Shown here: positions 61,779-64,000 of the stretch, piece after piece
How positions within the stretch are numbered: position 1 is the first letter of the stretch
How the letters are laid out: each line of letters opens with the position of its first letter
Assembly: GCA_008692225.1 (NCBI GenBank)
Contig: VICG01000010.1
Span: forward strand, 62,001 to 126,000
DNA from: Monilinia fructicola
Taxonomy: Eukaryota; Ascomycota; Leotiomycetes; Helotiales; Sclerotiniaceae
Direction of reading: 5' to 3'
DNA length: 64,000 nt
Made by a program: the position numbers and the translations under genes
Notes under the pieces: generated by a model
The model's database searches: none
Told to the model about the DNA's origin: nothing
Seen by the model: the letters and a program-made list of their open reading frames with translations, nothing else

Positions 61779-63068
61779 AAATACAGCAGGAAAGATTTGG
61801 GGGAGGTTGTATATTAGGAGCGATCATGATCAATGTCAGTACTTTCAAAAGCATTCCTGAAATAGCTTTAGTTCCGAACACATGATTCAAAGTGGATACT
61901 GGTGACTACTCTTGAACTTCGATAGAGGGGAGGCGGGGGAGGTAGAATTTCACTTATAGATGGTAAGTTGCTTGTTTCGGGTCTCGTAGGTTTCATTAGT
62001 GAAGAATGGATTTTTTTTGCTGCTCTGATTTGAAATGCCGTAGTCGCATATCAGATCTCGTCCCAGTGCATGTGAAAATTAAGCCCCAGACCTCATGCTC
62101 TGATAAGTATTGGGCGAGTGATCACGATACGATATGTTTTTGTCAATCTTTCGATCTAGAAATGGATAGAACAAAGTACAAAGTATATCAAGGCATGTCA
62201 CACCTCCAAAATCCGCCTCTCTAATTCACAGTTGATTTCTTTAAAAAGGCACGAGAGAGTTTGTACGGGTAAGATGGTAGGCTTTTGTGATTTGATTTTG
62301 GCATGGCTTTCCCTGAGAATTTTCAAACCGTTTTTACATGGTTCCTCTTCTTGGTAGTTTTTTTGTCAATTTTAGAACGCATATAGTATGTCTGATGTCT
62401 AGTTCTGGCGCACAAAGATCATTTCATTCCCCTATTGTGTAACGCAACTGCGGGAGGTAATAAGCGAAAGAGGCATGGGATTTGTGTTGTGCTCCAGCGT
62501 TTCTCATGGAGTATATCTTCTCCCAGTACAAACTCGCAGAGTCTAAATATGTTGAACATTTCCTACGTTTTCAAACATTCAGTGAGATTTATCCTGATTC
62601 GAAATCTCTAAACATCACCTGGGCAACTAGGAGTCAAGAATTAGATCGGATTGGATGAACAGGCAAGATTGAGACATCCATGGATATACCAAATTAGATA
62701 GGAAGATTGTGTTCATCCCAGCCTCGATATGATCTGATGAGTATCAGATGAAATCGAAATATACGGACGGGAAGTCAGAATATAATTCTTTAAAGTGAAG
62801 CTTCACATTGGTCGGATCCCCGATGAGTGAACTTCGCTACTTCCTATCATGATAATTTCTATCGTTGCCCAGGTGCGCGCCTCACGGTATTTTCCATCAT
62901 ATTTGAATCACAGTCTTATTTACTTCATGCGCTTCATCTTGATTCACTTTCTGCCAATATAAAAAGATATTGGACAAATAAATTTCACGATATCAGATAA
63001 ATTCATTCAAGATCTTCACATCTCATACTACAACCTCCACCACCTCTATCGCTATCAATTCCATCAAA
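61779..63068. other. Spacer and upstream region of the 63-kb gene
   Basis: No supported gene. Near the downstream start, ccaatataaaaagatattgg (62954-62973) contains a TATA-like tataaaaag inside a 7-bp inverted repeat, about 100 bp before the ATG at 63069. Confidence 0.5.
62954..62973 (+). promoter_or_regulatory. TATA-like palindromic element
   Basis: ccaatat and atattgg flank aaaaag; the sequence includes tataaaaag. Position and sequence fit a core promoter for the gene at 63069. Confidence 0.4.
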
Positions 63069-64000
63069 ATGCCTGAACATAAAGGAATAAAGCTGAACAT
63101 AGTTTCACAATGGGAGTTGAAGATGCATCCAGAGTTTCCACATCCAGAAAGTACTCAATTTACATTTCGATCACCAAAATTGAGCAAGGAGGTTTTTGAA
63201 GGTCATGGACACTCACCAGCAGCCAAAGCCAGTGATAGTAAGGCCGATCGTCTACTTGGTAGACAGACCTCGATAGTTTCGGTTTACATTCCATCGGCAT
63301 CAGGTAAAGACTTCTGGAGGACAAGAAAACGCAATGTGCACGCGTCTAACTCTGTGCTAGGATCTCGATTTTTTGTACGTTATAATGTCGGCGACGCAGC
63401 AGATCAATGCCCATGGTTTTACTTTAAATTATACATGAATGGTCGGCATATTGCGTCTTGGGGAACGAATACACAGACGCGGCCAAGTGGACAAGTTATG
63501 AGAGGGTTGTTTGAGCCGGATGCAACATGGGATTATAAAGATGGCAAGACAGTCTATAAGAATCCCGGCACAGAATACAGGCCATTTTTCTTCAGCCAGG
63601 AGAGCGCAGACTGTACTGCTGGAGATGACGGTGGTCTGATTGAAGTCAAGGCTTTTCGTGCCCGTGGTCGCAAGAGAAGAAACCCCAGATTGGAGCAATA
63701 CAAGGATCAGACAAAATATGGTGTCATGTAAGTTTTTCACTGTCCTCAGTCTGCCCACGACATGTAGCTGTGTGCAACACCCTTCAAATTGTTTCTAAGC
63801 TAATAATATTAAGTATGCCAACTCATGGACTTGTAGAGAAGCCTCAAGATTCGAAATTCTTCGATTGGCATCTCAAAGACTCAAAAGATAATCCATTTGC
63901 GACATTCAAATTTCACTATAGAAGCTGGGACAATCTGCAGTCTTTACAACTTATACCACCCGACCATGCTAGAAACCTTGAAGACCAAGTTCCAAGCATG
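63069..64000 (+). CDS. Conserved fungal protein of unknown function, 5' part
   Basis: The gene runs off the right end. Exon 1 is 63069-63727 and exon 2 begins at 63814 after an intron with GTAAGT and TTAAG, joining in phase (GV|I|MPTHGLVEKP). The visible 281 residues contain VYIPSASGKDFWRTRKRNVH and FYFKLYMNGRHIASWG. They also contain GLFEPDATWDYKDGK, GGLIEVKAFRARGRKRRNP, and in exon 2 KFFDWHLKDSKDNPFATFKF with HYRSWDNLQSLQLIPP. I recall this order of segments from uncharacterised ascomycete proteins with a beta-sandwich-like N-terminal region resembling DUF7918 types, but I cannot name the family firmly. No signal peptide or membrane span is seen. Start is supported by AAAATGCC context and a TATA-like element 100 bp upstream. 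Confidence 0.75.

Overview
This window looks like nuclear DNA from a filamentous ascomycete. The genes carry short introns (about 50-70 nt) with GTRNGT donors and YAG acceptors, the spacers are long and AT-rich with many micro- and minisatellites, and the proteins are fungal (INO80, Arb1, Sec39, 2EXR-family proteins, a fungal 7TM receptor, an NDUFS5-type complex I subunit). The repeated 2EXR genes and the general style suggest a leotiomycete such as a member of the Sclerotiniaceae, but that placement is inference; no database search was possible.

Layout. 1-7.3 kb: gene-poor, AT-rich and repeat-rich, with weak coding traces near 0.8-2 kb. 7.3-16.8 kb: three accessory genes, a LaeA-like SAM methyltransferase (+), a DHA1-type MFS transporter (+) and an MDR-family reductase (-), all with broken reading frames. 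16.8-35 kb: 2EXR-family genes at 20.7 kb (+), 28-29.4 kb (-) and 33.8-34.7 kb (-), a 2EXR relic at 19.4 kb (+), a tyrosine-phosphatase relic at 22.4-23.0 kb (-), a 7TM receptor at 23.5-24.9 kb (-) and an intact small methyltransferase at 31.3-32.5 kb (-). 36.2-48.3 kb: ketopantoate reductase (-), ribosome-biogenesis ABC protein Arb1 (+), a 340-bp AAT microsatellite, and the chromatin remodeller INO80 (+). 50.7-52.3 kb: a secreted or anchored acidic low-complexity protein (-). 52.3-57.9 kb: gene-poor, with a SNF2-like fragment, a nested hairpin and a diverged tandem repeat. 58-64 kb: Sec39 (-) and NDUFS5 (+) head-to-head across about 220 bp, then the 5' part of a conserved fungal gene of unknown function that runs off the end.

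How the parts relate. The conserved genes serve unrelated housekeeping roles: ribosome assembly and export (Arb1), nucleosome remodelling (INO80), Golgi-to-ER vesicle tethering (Sec39), respiratory complex I (NDUFS5) and pantothenate/CoA synthesis (PanE). They are not a pathway cluster. The methyltransferase, transporter and reductase are the kinds of gene found in secondary-metabolite clusters, but no backbone synthase is present.

The strongest unusual signal is a set of one-base frameshifts, most explained by one extra T in a sense-strand run of three or four T. They affect the three accessory genes and also the normally essential ARB1 gene. This points at least partly to consensus sequence error, although real decay of the 7-17 kb block is also possible. 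I found no convincing new molecular system.
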